Positions 1 through 10,121 of a stretch of DNA of 64,000 bases are shown piece after piece (positions within the stretch are counted from its first letter, which is position 1; the number at the start of each line of letters is the position of its first letter). The position numbers and the translations under genes are program-made. The notes under the pieces are model-generated. The model saw nothing but the letters and a program-made list of their open reading frames with translations. It was not told the origin of the DNA and did not search any database. The stretch covers positions 62,001 to 126,000 of the forward strand of contig JAKSZP010006687.1 in NCBI GenBank assembly GCA_022478985.1, written 5' to 3'. The DNA comes from Massospora cicadina. Its lineage: Eukaryota; Entomophthoromycota; Entomophthoromycetes; Entomophthorales; Entomophthoraceae.

Positions 1-352
1 ATTTAGGATTAAGTTGCAAGGCGAGTAATGTTTCCTGCAACTAGCGAATAAGTCAGTTGGTTCACAACCTGCCATAATGGGTAACAAGTCCGCTCACCTA
101 AGCAGGTCGCTTTCCATGTTTAGTTGGTTTGCTAGGATCGATAGGAAAACATTAGGGAAACTTTTTCCAACTCTTTTCTATTTTAGGTCTTGAGGATATC
201 AAATGATGATATCATAGACATGATGGGGAAGACCATCGCTGATAAGATGAGGATGGGTAATTCAATGTAATAGCTGCCGTTACAGTGAAGAGGTGCCAAC
301 CGTGGGTTGAGCACCAAATTTCCACTATAAATTCCCCCAAGAATTCATTAAT
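1..352 (+). repeat. 5' LTR of Gypsy element A, left part
   Basis: This aligns base by base with the second half of the LTR at 13259-14416, from about 13555 on, so roughly 296 bases of this LTR lie left of the window. A TATA-like box (actataaatt, about 324-333) sits just before the LINE insertion point. The last 18 bases (335-352) are one copy of the LINE target-site duplication. Confidence 0.9.
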
Positions 353-660
353 TTTTAAATTTATTGCGGGGAAGGCCGACCATGGGACAAATAATTCCGA
401 ATATGACTCAGGAAAGATAAACTTAGTACCAGGAGGCACCCCAGAGAAGCGATGCTATCTCTTGTTGCCAGCGGGAACGCCACTTATGGGGAGGGGGAGG
501 GAACGTGTGAAGGGGCCGTAGCCACTATTGAGCACGTTTGGAGGAAGGGGTCTGATTTGATGAACCAGACTGGGAACCAGGAGGAGACCAGCTGTCAGCG
601 ACGCGGTGGGAGATATCCAAACATCCTCGCTTGAAAGTGGTCCACCAAATGAGACCGGAA

Positions 661-1020
661 TCAGTGGACAGCTTCTGGGAGGGTGGGGATGGAGCCAGCG
701 ATGGCATCCAAGACAGTCGTGTGGATAGTCCACATGGCGATTGCAACCACCAGAGCATGGAGGGAGGGTGGGAGGGGGGAGGCCATTGATGAAGCAAACA
801 TATCTCTTGACAGACTGAAGGGATGCGTTTGATTCTGGCCCAGCAGACGTTGGACTTCGCGCCATATCACTTTAGAGGTGGGGCACTTCTCCAGGCGGTG
901 GAACAGCATTCCATACTGTCCACACATGACACAGGATGAGTGTAAGGCGTTAGAGCGCTCAGCTGTACGATACACCCGCCTCAGGCAGCGCCACACATGG
1001 GAGCGGACTTGAGGCTGCAA
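661..1020 (-). pseudogene. LINE1 ORF2: C-terminal zf-RVT-like zinc-binding domain
   Basis: This is the last part of the LINE polyprotein. The frame has CVMCGQYG, then H..EKCP, then W about five residues later. This spacing matches the zinc-binding domain found at the end of many LINE reverse transcriptases, which is thought to help bind the RNA or target. It lies directly downstream of the RT frame (1195-2406) on the same strand, about 170 bases away and in another frame. The same motif is repeated in LINE2 at 58147-58480. It could be one protein with the RT, now separated by frameshifts. Confidence 0.75.
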
Positions 1021-1194
1021 CAGAGGATGGTGTGCATATTTTCAGATAGTCTTTTGGGTCTCAGTGGAGTAAGGGATGTCCATCATGTCCAGGTAGTCCA
1101 CCCTGGATAGGACATGGGGTCGAATGGGGATCACGCCATCATGGATGGGTAGCCCCTGTACCTCTTGTGTGAACTGAGGAGAGGGGTGGCCTCT

Positions 1195-2659
1195 TCAGGT
1201 TGTATGTCCACTAATATGAATTCTCCATTCTGCGCTTCGCATGGAGAGTAGGATTCGCTTGTAGTGGGTTTTAGTCCCGTGAGGACCTGTGGCCGATGTG
1301 TGTGATGCGAGGTACCTCATCAGGGAGTGGGGGTTTGATTGATTTTTGAGGCCCAAGGCTCGGGAGAAGTTGGAGCAGGCCACGCGGGACCAGTGTTGGG
1401 ATGGGAGTGTAGGAGCAGTGACGGCCACGATCCAAGTGCCCAGGATCTTGGCAGCATGGGCTTTGAAGTCAAGCAGGCCCATGCCACCTTGATGATGAGG
1501 GCCAAACATGACCTCTAGCCATACTGGTGGAGGGCGGCCTGACCAAAGCCATCCTTGCAGCAAAGCATACAGGGATTTGAAGAAGCTTGGTGAGAAGGGG
1601 ATGGTGTGGGCTCTGAACCAGACTTTGGATAGGAGCATAGAGTTGGCAAGAACTACCCTGCCAGTGAGAGTAGTAGGGTGGGCTCTGAGAGAGGCGATTC
1701 GCTTCGTCACGTTGTCCAGTATACGGCATTCCATTACTGCTGACGCATATCCGCCTGCCTCCATCCACACGCCCAGATGGCGCACCGGTCCTATGGTAGG
1801 ACGTGGAATGAAGGGGAGCACCAGTGGAGCCATGTGTGTTGAGTTAGTAAGGCGTGGACGTGGGCGAGCAGATGGGCCTGGTTGGGAACTAATTGCTGGG
1901 GCCCAGCAGTTCTGAAACTGACCAAGGAGGATGATTTCGGTTTTGGAGGCGTTCAGTTCCACGTTGCTTACCCAGGAATATTCCTGGATGAGGGCTTCAA
2001 GCGCGCGTGCATCTTTGTTATTAAACACCCCCACCATGCAATCATCAACAAATGCCATCATCTTGATTGGGGTTTGGCCTGGCACATGGACCCCAGTGAG
2101 GTGGGCATTCACATTTCGCAGTAGTGGGTTAAGGCTGAAGTTGTATAAGAGTGGGCTGAGGGGGTCCCCTTGTCGCAGGCCCCTTTGAGGGCGGACTACT
2201 TCCGTTAGGAAGCCTGGGCCACGCAATGCCATTGTCGCAGATTCCGTGAGCAGCATCACCCAGTTTATGAAGCAGGGGGGTAGGCGGAATTGATGGAGGC
2301 AGGCCCTAAGGTATTCCCAGTTTACTCTATCATAGGCCTTTTGTTGGTCCAAGAATACAAGTGCCCCAGAGGCTGTGGACTGACATACATTAGCCACAGA
2401 GTGCACGTTATCCCAAATCGACCTTCTGGGGATGAAACCAAATTGTTCTGGGGGAGATGGTGGCAGATGCTACAGTCCCTAAACGGTTAGCCATGATTTT
2501 TGTTAAGATTTTGGTGTCTGTGTTTGTTAGAGAAATGGGGCACCAGTTGGCTAAGTTAAGCTTATCCCCTTTCTTGAAGAGTGTGACAGTAAAGGCCTCA
2601 TGTCCTCCTGGTAGGAGGCGCGTTTCCAACAGGCTTTGGTTAAGTGAGGCTAGCAGCAA
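1195..2659 (-). pseudogene. LINE1 ORF2: reverse transcriptase domain
   Basis: The frame 2406 to 1195 is open for 403 codons, and an upstream frame (2659-2408) supplies the RT N-terminus (LFKKGD, NW.PISLTNTDTKILTK). Visible RT motifs are DQQKAYDRVNW (block A), GLRQGDPLSPLLYN (block B) and AFVDDCMV, where FVDD is the catalytic box. In the family this domain copies element RNA at the nicked target site. The catalytic aspartates are kept here, whereas LINE2 reads FSYD. The two frames meet at a stop or shift near 2407, so the element is broken. It is the best preserved coding stretch of the left block. Confidence 0.92.
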
Positions 2660-3526
2660 TGGGGATATATATTTGAAATATTTTTGTAGAACTCATATGG
2701 AATGCCATCTGGGCCTGGGAATTTTCAGTTTGGCACACTACAAATGGCTGTCCATAATTTGTTCGGAGTAATTAAATTCATTATTTCTGGGTATCAGAAA
2801 ATGGTGCAGATATGAGCTTGGTCGAGAAAATCCACCATTTTGGCCGGCTGAATTGGTTTGGCTCAGTATAACTCAGAGTAATATTTTTGCATTTTAATTG
2901 CCACTTCAGCCGGTGTGTTTACAATGGAATTATCCAATCTTTGCACCTGTGTGCAGGCCACACTCTAGTGTGGTGCGAAAATTTTTTAAAGAAGTATGCG
3001 GTGCACTTGTCGCCTTTAGTGATACGTGTGGCCCTGAATTGGACACAAACCCAATGTTTGTGTTGCATTTCGAGTGCGTTGAGGTGGGCGGCTGCCTCCA
3101 CCCACTTCCAGCCCCATGCAAGGCTGTATCCTGTGGCTGGAATGTTGGACTCCAAGTGGGCCAATTCCACCAGAGCGCACAAGTTAACTGCTGATGTGGC
3201 TCGTGAGCATCTGGAGGAGAGATGGCAATAGTGGCGGATGGTGTCTTCTTTGAAAGTTGCCCATTTGGAAATGGGGTCCACACAAAATGGTACAACAAGC
3301 GATTTCGCTAAAGTTGCCTCTTCCACCCACGTGGAAAATCCTGGTGATGCGAGCTTGGGGGGCGGATTTTGCACAAATGTGGGGCCTTTGAAACTGTGAT
3401 GGGTAAGTGGTATGTTATCGAGACCAGTCAGTGGTCGGAGAATTCCATTTTCATTTTTTTGAAGTGGGAGATGTGGGGTTGGAATTTCGCCAGCATTAGA
3501 ATAAGGTCAATGCGGGTCATGGACCT
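2660..3526 (-). pseudogene. LINE1 ORF2: end of endonuclease and EN-RT linker
   Basis: Minus-strand frames continue from the endonuclease. TRIDLIL (about 3490-3515) and FSDH*LV (about 3430-3445) correspond to the last two APE-endonuclease motifs (R.D.I and SDH). The linker to the RT follows, in broken frames (3374-2919 and 3298-2930) with conserved counterparts in LINE2 at 60344-61037. Stops separate the pieces. Confidence 0.75.
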
Positions 3527-4110
3527 TTATTGGTCATTGTGGACGTGGGGACATATCATATTTTTGAGCAGTGGGGCATGTCGCAGCACCGCATCCATTA
3601 ACCCAAGGGTGGCTTTTAGAACGCGTAGTTCTACATGACCCTGTGGAGCGTGGGGTGAGGGCGGCCACCGGTCCGTTGGTGAGGTTAGCCAATAGTTCAT
3701 GTCGCCAACTAGGAAAGAATCAGGGGGTAGCGGGAGGGATTTGACTGATGAGAAAAATTCCTGACGCTTGTGTGCACCGTTTGGGGCATAAATGTTGACG
3801 ATTGTGTGCACAACATCAGCCCACGAGAAGGTGATGACAAGCACTCGGCCATTTAGAATGTTTCTGAGGATGTGAATTTGAAAAAATTATTTTTCCAAAT
3901 TAGCACCCCACAGTGCTTTGACCAAAAGGATAGGGATGGGAGGAGCATTGTTTTCCAACCTTCCTTAGAACCTTGTGGACAGTGGGACTCCTGGATGGCT
4001 AGGATATCTTTGGGTAAATTGTGTTGTAAAAAACTCAGTTTCCTAGCCCAGGATGGGGAGGCCTTGAGTCCGGCAGTATTCAGCATCCCTAGAGTGAAGG
4101 TTTCCCCCAT
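3527..4110 (-). pseudogene. LINE1 ORF2: APE-type endonuclease domain
   Basis: This is the N-terminus of ORF2. The family nicks target DNA to prime reverse transcription. Frame 4110-3853 shows GMLNTAGL and ILAIQESHCP, carrying the metal-binding N and E. Frame 3844-3527 shows VNIYAPN and VGDMNYW, the GD.N motif. TRID and SDH follow downstream. All expected catalytic residues can be found, but across at least three frames. The start at 4110 (MGETFTLGMLN) follows ORF1 with almost no gap. LINE2 has the same layout at 61262-61560. Confidence 0.88.
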
Positions 4111-4242
4111 CGCACCTTAGGTGCAAGGGGTGGGCACCCAGGCCCACCAGCCTCTTTCAAGGTCCCCACGGGCTTTCACAGCAGCGTGGGTGTTAGCAGC
4201 AACGCTATCAGGGTTTTTTTTGTTTTTGTGGAAAGAGTCAGG

Positions 4243-5464
4243 TTAGCTTTGGCCTTTGCTTTTGTTTTCCTGACGTCGGACGAATTTTTTTGCAGTGCAG
4301 ATAAGTTTGGTGCACCGTCGAGCGGGGCAAAAAAATCTTTTCAATTTGAATAGGTCCCAAGTCAGTTTTGACTGGAGCTTGGGTGCAACGATTGGGTGAG
4401 ATTGAATCTCTGTCATCAGATCCTCAGATTGAGTGGCCCGCTTGGCATGGGCCTCCCAATCTGATTGGGTGATAGATTCCCGAGTCACTTCCACCGTGAA
4501 GGTCTCCATGTCCTCCTGGCGTTGTGAGTGTGGGATGGTGGTGGTGGCCTTGGCCGCTTCCTTGGCCACAGCCCTATGGGCCTGCTTGGCCTTCTTCCGC
4601 TCCTGCAGGGAGATGGGCTTTACCAATAGGTAGCAGCCTTGTGCTCCCCATGGGAAAGCCTCCTTGGTGCTTGCGGTTGGTTCATAGTGCGCCTCTCCGC
4701 TGGCCATGGCTGCTGAGGGTGCTCTTGGAATGTGACGCCCTCCTTGATGGGGCATGCGTGCGCCTTATGGCTGAACGCATCACAGTGGGTGCAAATGGGG
4801 GGCGCGCTGTCCACGGTTACCCAGAATGGGTGGGTGGTATGCCTTGTGATGTCAATAAAGGTGGAGTGCAGGATATGGGTTAGGTCCTTTGCAATCTCCT
4901 CAGTTGGGGTCAGAAATGCGATGGCTTTGCCAGTGCACAGGTGTGGCATCAGCATGAAACGTTGCATTTTGAAAGATTGTATTTCGCCATATATGGTGAG
5001 ACCATCTTTAAGGTGTTGCTCCAAAATGTCACGTTTTACCATAGTAGGCAAAAAGTCAAACGTGAGGAAAATTTGGTTTGATTTTGTCCATCTGGTGTAT
5101 TTGGTTTAAACGACCCATTGCCCTTCAGGGAGGTCGACCACTATGCACACCGCTGAAGCCTCATTTGCTGCTATTTCGCTTTCGAAACCCAGGTCCAGCC
5201 AACTGCGTGACATGGAGTGAGGTGCAACGTATACCGCGGTCAGGAAAATTTTGTGTACATCTTCACAAAATTTTTCCCATAAGGTCGTTTTTTGGATGTC
5301 CAGATACACAGACTCCGAATTCTACTGATGAAAGTGGCTGGGAGTGTGGCGTGTTGATGTACTGGTTGCATCAAGCTTGCCACGCGAGTATCTCTGGGGA
5401 AATTGTGACCACCAGTTTTTTGAGATTTTTTTCTATTCCGCCAGATTCTCTGGGGCGTTTTCAA
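4243..5464 (-). pseudogene. LINE1 ORF1: nucleic-acid-binding protein with CCHC knuckle
   Basis: ORF1 proteins of LINEs bind element RNA. The frame 5051-4620 contains CTHCDAFSHKAHACP, a C-x2-C-x4-H-x4-C zinc knuckle (about 4795-4750), after a region (LTPTEEIAKDLTHIL) that may be the RNA-recognition part. A second frame (4755-4243) carries a basic C-terminus rich in K, R and P. Frames up to 5464 on the same strand (WTSKKRPYGKNFV, LDLGFESEIA) probably hold the N-terminus. At least two frameshifts split it. LINE2 keeps only the C-terminal part (61594-61930). Confidence 0.8.
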
Positions 5465-5622
5465 ACGTTAGAGGCCGCGGGCCTTCCGCCTGCTCCTCTT
5501 GCCTTGCTTGCCCAACTGCTCCCAGACATGTGCGCAGACTAATCTCCTCTATGAGATTATCAAACTAGATTGAGTCTTGAATTGAATAGGTTGCAAAAGT
5601 GTTTGCAATGAGAAAGAAAAGT

Positions 5623-6148
5623 CCCCAAGAATTCATTAATAGAATACAAAAAATACTAAAGATACTAAAATACAAACACTCTAATTACTAGAGTATTATC
5701 CTATTATACTTTACCAGAATCCATACTAAGTTTCATTCTTTCTCAAGGAAATTATTGCTGTGTGCTCTAATAGGGAGACTCTTTAGGATAAAGATTAAGG
5801 ATCTGTGCGGGGATCCAGAGAAGAGAAACTGAATCAAATCAGGGATTTCTGCTGACAGTGTGTCACAGTTAGAAAACATAAATGAGGATCTGAGCATGGA
5901 TTCAGTTAGGCAGTACTAGAGAATGAATCCCTATTGAAGACATCCTAAGTATTTAAGAGGAAATTCTAGCCAAGCTTTGGGCCTAAGTCTAGTTTTTATT
6001 CAACTACAAATTTTAGTCTCCATACTATATAAAATAAATACATTTTACTATCATATTACGTGGAGAATTTCACAACAATGAACCTGTGCAGTTAATTAAT
6101 TAAGGGGTTATCAACTGAGAATAATCAAGAACCCTATAAATTCTAAAA
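5623..6148 (+). repeat. 5' LTR of element A, right part
   Basis: This continues the LTR broken by LINE1, starting with the second TSD copy (5623-5640), and aligns with 13889-14416. Together with 1-352 and the missing 296 bases it gives about 1156 bp, the size of the 3' copy (1158 bp). The expected terminal CA reads AA here. Confidence 0.88.
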
Positions 6149-6150
6149 AT

Positions 6151-6168
6151 TGGTGCTCTTTACAGGGA
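6151..6168 (+). other. Primer-binding site of element A
   Basis: TGGTGCTCTTTACAGGGA starts two bases after the 5' LTR. A site beginning TGG pairs with the CCA end of a tRNA that primes minus-strand synthesis. Elements C (35484), B2 (20272) and G (48965, minus) carry nearly the same site. Confidence 0.75.
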
Positions 6169-6184
6169 TATAGTTTAGTAGAAG

Positions 6185-7070
6185 ATACTAGGACATGATG
6201 TCATATGAAGATGCTTCCAATCTTGGCAATAAGTTACTAGGGAAATTAACATCATTGAAGACTGAACGTGAAGTGAATAATGTTCAATTGCATTCATCCA
6301 GCTCAGATGTGGAGCTACTAGTGAAGCCAATCAAAAAATTATACTCAAGATTCAGGAAAGGGTCTTGCAGCCTAGATATGGAACGGTCTAGTGCTGCAAA
6401 AGCTTTTCCACCTAAATATATCTAAGATGAAGATGATCAGCAGGGCAAACTCAGGTTAAAATTAGGTCCACATTAAATAGTCATGAGGAGTGAGGTGTTT
6501 GACGAGACACTAGATTAGACATTGGATGAAATTGAAATGGGAGAGAATCAATTTAGAGTATTGATTTACATTACCAATGAGAGTATGAGGTCAAAACAGG
6601 AAATGATTGATCCACAATAGTGGAGAAAATTGTTTGACTCATTAACATTCAATTAATGCTCAGAAATTTCTGGAGATGAGTTCATCATCAATTTAAGACA
6701 AAATTGGATGAAGCTAACGAGGCTGTATTAATCTATGTGATTAAGGGATTGTTTCCAGATCCACAATTGAATTTACTTCCAACGTTTTGGATGGCCACAA
6801 ATGCCAAAAATCGTTCTTAGGAGAAAAACGATATGAACAATTAAATCAAAACTATCAACTAATGAGAAATTTACGATTTTGATAGATACAAAGACTTAAG
6901 CATCAGTTGCTGAAAATGAAATTATTCAGGACCTGTTGGACGAATGACAAGTTGGGATTGCAGGCCTTATGAATTAAAAGATTTATGAGTATTGCCAAAT
7001 TCAGCAAGTGTTGCCTATACGTGAAGAAACAGCGCTTCTGGTCATATAGTGATGAAGGTCAATACTAAAA
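6185..7070 (+). pseudogene. Element A gag remnant with internal deletion
   Basis: The small frame 6195-6425 begins with SYEDASNLGNKLLGKLTSLK, matching element C's gag N-terminus (GNELLGKLTLLK, about 35675-35710). It then jumps to GKGSCSLDMERSS, which matches C at about 36780. A has therefore lost about 1.07 kb of gag, including the zinc-knuckle region that C retains. The rest is full of stops, with only short alignable pieces such as WRKLFDSLTF near 6620. The gag role (capsid formation and RNA packaging) is inferred from position and homology to C. Confidence 0.7.
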
Positions 7071-7811
7071 AACTGGGAGTACTAGACCTAAGAAAAAATT
7101 TGCAAAGTTCCCAGAGGACCACTGAACCATTAAAATGGTCATGTCCTATGATTTTGGTCAAGTCCTAAAAGAGGACCAATGATCTGAAAGATGGTTAAAT
7201 CTTAAGAGTATAAGATTTACCTCATGATAACTGATATTTCAGAGTATACCTAGGAACCAAAGTTTGTGTAAAGGGGAAAAGAAGGACATCTGAATTTTAT
7301 TATAGTTTAAAATTCCCATTGCAAAAGAAAAATATAAAAAAAGAAAATAAAAAATATGAAATATCAAGTATCAATTTTATTGGTCCATGATTTTCAAACC
7401 TATGATGAAATAGGATTACTGGCTAGGATAACTGAGATTATCAATCTATTGGTCAATTAAGAGCAACTCTCTGATCTAATGGAAACATTTAGCAGGAGGA
7501 GGTGCTCAAATTATTTGACAAATATTAGGAAGTATTTCCCAGGATGACCAAAATTTGGGATGTGTGAGAGATGTGATCCACAAGTTCATTACTGGGAAGA
7601 ATTAACAATCAGGATGAGACCAATTAGATGGTCAAAGGTGGTCAAAGCAGTAGTGGAGGAAGAAATCAGCAAACTAGTGAAGCATGGGCTTCTAGTTACC
7701 CTCATCAAGTCCCAGGGCAAGTCCAATTCTTATCATGAAGAATAAGGATGGCTCTAATCAGGTGGTGGTTTAATATCGGAAGCATAACAATATTATAAAG
7801 AAGGATTTGTA
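7071..7811 (+). pseudogene. Element A protease/RT N-terminal remnant
   Basis: Between gag and the RT core the strand is AT-rich and stop-laden. The frame 7560-7745 (IRMRPIRWSKVVKAVVEEEISKL) is the segment before the RT fingers in Gypsy elements and aligns with C at about 38945-39040. The motif for RT palm entry (KKDLY) is reached at 7801-7815, where insertion J cuts the frame. I could not recognise a protease active site here. Confidence 0.7.
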
Positions 7812-7816
7812 CCTAC

Positions 7817-8881
7817 TGTTGGGATTTTAACCAGATGAATCCTTCTGATAGTATCTGAATTAGGGGTTTTGGTTAATTGGGCATAATTGCCAGCTAATCG
7901 CCTAGTTTAATACTATATAATGTTATATGTTTGTTTGAGTTTAGGTTCAATAAAAGCTGCATTTGCTGCTGAATATGCCATCTAAAGGTCGTTGTGGGAG
8001 TTTCCAGTGAAAAGCTGATGAATCTGTTACAAATCATCTGAAATGGTTGTGTCATCAAATTCAGAGCACCGGCGACTCATGCCAAGGATGCTTGAAGTCT
8101 TATTTAAATACAAATATGTAAAAATCAACCAGCGACTTATGCTGAGGATGGATTGACCTAATTTAATATTTGGTGATCAGGGGGAGCAGATCTAAGAGGG
8201 AATCGCTATTAAGTATGAATGAAGAGTTTACGATCTGATAGAGGTTTTGGCATCAAGAGACTGATGGGTTTTCTGGCAGATGATTGGCCAAAGCTCAATT
8301 GGGCGCAGTAGCCCTGAAAGTAGTATAAATATTCGTTCATTTCCTTTAAATAAACATCTCTCATTTGCCATCTTTCTGTTTGTTTGAAGTAGCTTGGTGC
8401 AACTAGAGTGGGGAAGATGGTATAGGAGATTCCCGAAGGCGTGGGTGATCACACGTGGAGTGGCCAGCACTACCAGCTCCCATACCTCCTTCTTATGAGG
8501 AACCAGTGGGAACCTGGCCAGCTGGCTACCAGTGGGTGAGCTGCATAGCCACCAACCCTAGCGGGGTGCAGCGCTGGAGGTGCCATAGCCGCCCAAGAAG
8601 GGGGATGGACTCTCCGGGGCATGCCCAGATGGGTTGGTGAAGGGTCGCGAGGGTGGGGCAGCGTGTGATTCCCTGCGCCACCCAGGAAGGGGGCAGGACA
8701 TACCAGGGCACACGCCGAGGACGCATTGGGATAAAGGTGAAGCCATTGGTGGTTAATTGGTAGGTTGGACGCAGGACTCATAGGGGTTGGTACACCAATG
8801 AAGGCGAAATAGTAAAGAACCACCAGTATTCATACTGGTTGGCCTGGCACACTAGCGGAGCCCAAGATCGATTTTGCAACA
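7817..8881. mobile_element. Insertion J: 1065-bp LTR-type element in A's RT
   Basis: The ends are TGTTG...CAACA, a perfect 5-bp inverted terminus typical of LTRs, and the flanks are a perfect 5-bp TSD CCTAC (7812-7816 and 8882-8886). Removing it restores alignment of A's RT with C's. The inside has two promoter/polyA-like clusters (TATATAATG with caataaaag near 7910-7960; tataaatatt with aaataaacatc near 8320-8350) and a GC-richer segment (8455-8830). No recognisable protein domain is seen. It may be a solo LTR or a short non-autonomous element; the LTR ends would suit Copia or Gypsy. Confidence 0.8.
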
Positions 8882-8886
8882 CCTAC

Positions 8887-9495
8887 TACCAAGAAGCAAT
8901 GATGTGCTAGTCGATTGGGAGAAGTGAAATATTTCTCTGTGATGAATATAATATTTGGATATTGTAAAATTGATTTGCCAATAGAAGACCAAGAAGAATT
9001 TGTGATTATCACTGTGCAGGGGCTTTATTAAACTGACAAAGATTCCCCAGTGCTGTGCAATGCACCTGCAATATTCAGTGGGCCATGGATGCAATACAAA
9101 ATGAATTGAAGTTGTCATGCGTCCTGGAGTACTTGGAAGGTATAAATGTTTTCAGTAGGACGTTTACTGACGATTTGCACCACTTGGAGGAAGTGTTTAA
9201 GAGACTATCTGAAGCCAACCTGAAAATTAAACCAAGAAAATGTCACTTTTTCAAGAAAGAGTTCTTTTATTTTTAGTACTAGATGGTAGAAAGAGTTCTT
9301 TTATCTGGGATTCGTGATCAACACTAGTAGACTGCAGCCAAAAACCCAGAAGATCGAAGCCATAGAGCAAATGGCCTTACTGAGGAGTGTCTGAGATATC
9401 CAAAAGTTCTTTGGAATGAACAGATAGTATAGAAGATTTATTCAGGTTTACCAAGAATCGTCGAGCCCCTCTTCCAATTAAAAAGGATCTAAAGA
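8887..9495 (+). pseudogene. Element A reverse transcriptase (remainder)
   Basis: The frame resumes after J with RLGEVKYFSVM (palm) and continues through CNAPAIF. The catalytic YxDD box is lost, reading YLEGINVFSRTF at about 9127-9165. It then reads LSEANLKIKPRKCHFFKKE and YLGFVINTSRLQPKTQKIEAIE. A 16-base word (gaaagagttcttttat) is present twice, at 9255 and 9289, a 34-base tandem duplication that also shifts the frame. In the family this domain makes cDNA from element RNA. Inactive as read. Confidence 0.88.
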
Positions 9496-9963
9496 ATGGA
9501 TTTATATGGAATGAAGAATACCAGTAAATCCTTTGATGAGCTACGCCACCACTTGATAGAATCTCAAATTTTGAAACAGCAAAGTTTCAATCAAGAATTT
9601 ATAATACAAACCAATGCTTTGTTGATGGAGATTGGCGCCTTAATAAGACAAGTAGATGAACTTGGGGACAAACATCCAGTGGCGTATGTGAGCCAGACAA
9701 TCACAGCCACTGAGAGGAACTACACCATAACTGAGCGTGAATGCCTTGCGGTCATTTACGCATGTAAGCAGTTTCAGGTGTATATCCATGGAATGCACTT
9801 TAAGGTGGTGACAGACCACACTTTGTTGCATTGGCTCCACAATTTGAGAGAGCCAGAAGGATGAATGGCCCAATGGGCACTTAATCTTCAGGATTATGAT
9901 TTTGAGATAGTCCACCAAGATAGGGCTTCTCACCAGAATGCGGATGGCTTGTTGTATTACCAA
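9496..9963 (+). pseudogene. Element A RNase H domain
   Basis: The open frame 9496-9864 carries the typical Ty3/Gypsy RNase H segment: HPVAYVSQTIT, ERNYTITERECLAVIYACKQF and FKVVTDHTLLHWL. It continues in another frame with the end of the domain (IVHQDRASHQNADGL, 9910-9950). RNase H removes the RNA strand after cDNA synthesis. The E and D residues of the motifs are visible. A TGA at 9862 ends the frame early. C has the same domain at 39899-40200. Confidence 0.9.
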
Positions 9964-10121
9964 TGGTCCAGATGTTATACCATCAGGCGGATGAGATATT
10001 CCAGAGATTGGTCGATGGAGAAATCAGGAAAAAGCCTCGAGAAATCCAATGTGCACTTCAAAATGCGAGGAAACATTAAGACCTTGGATGGACAAGTTTC
10101 CAAGATAATCAATAGAAAGTG

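Larger units (their letters stand above)
353..5622 (-). mobile_element. LINE1: full-size non-LTR retrotransposon (minus strand)
   Basis: A non-LTR element of about 5.3 kb is inserted in an LTR. Its 18-bp TSD, CCCCAAGAATTCATTAAT, is at 335-352 and 5623-5640, and the matching LTR at 13889-13906 shows the empty site. Read on the minus strand, the order is ORF1 with a CCHC knuckle, an APE-type endonuclease, reverse transcriptase and a C-terminal zinc-binding (zf-RVT-like) domain. The 3' end is at 353, where the strand reads ...CCCCGCAATAAATTTAAA. A second copy is at 57831-61930. Frameshifts and stops make it inactive as read. Confidence 0.93.

Noticed and set aside
1508..1915. 135-codon plus-strand frame, GC-rich
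   Set aside because: Opposite the LINE1 RT (1195-2406), whose motifs are on the minus strand; the plus frame has no domain and is a shadow.
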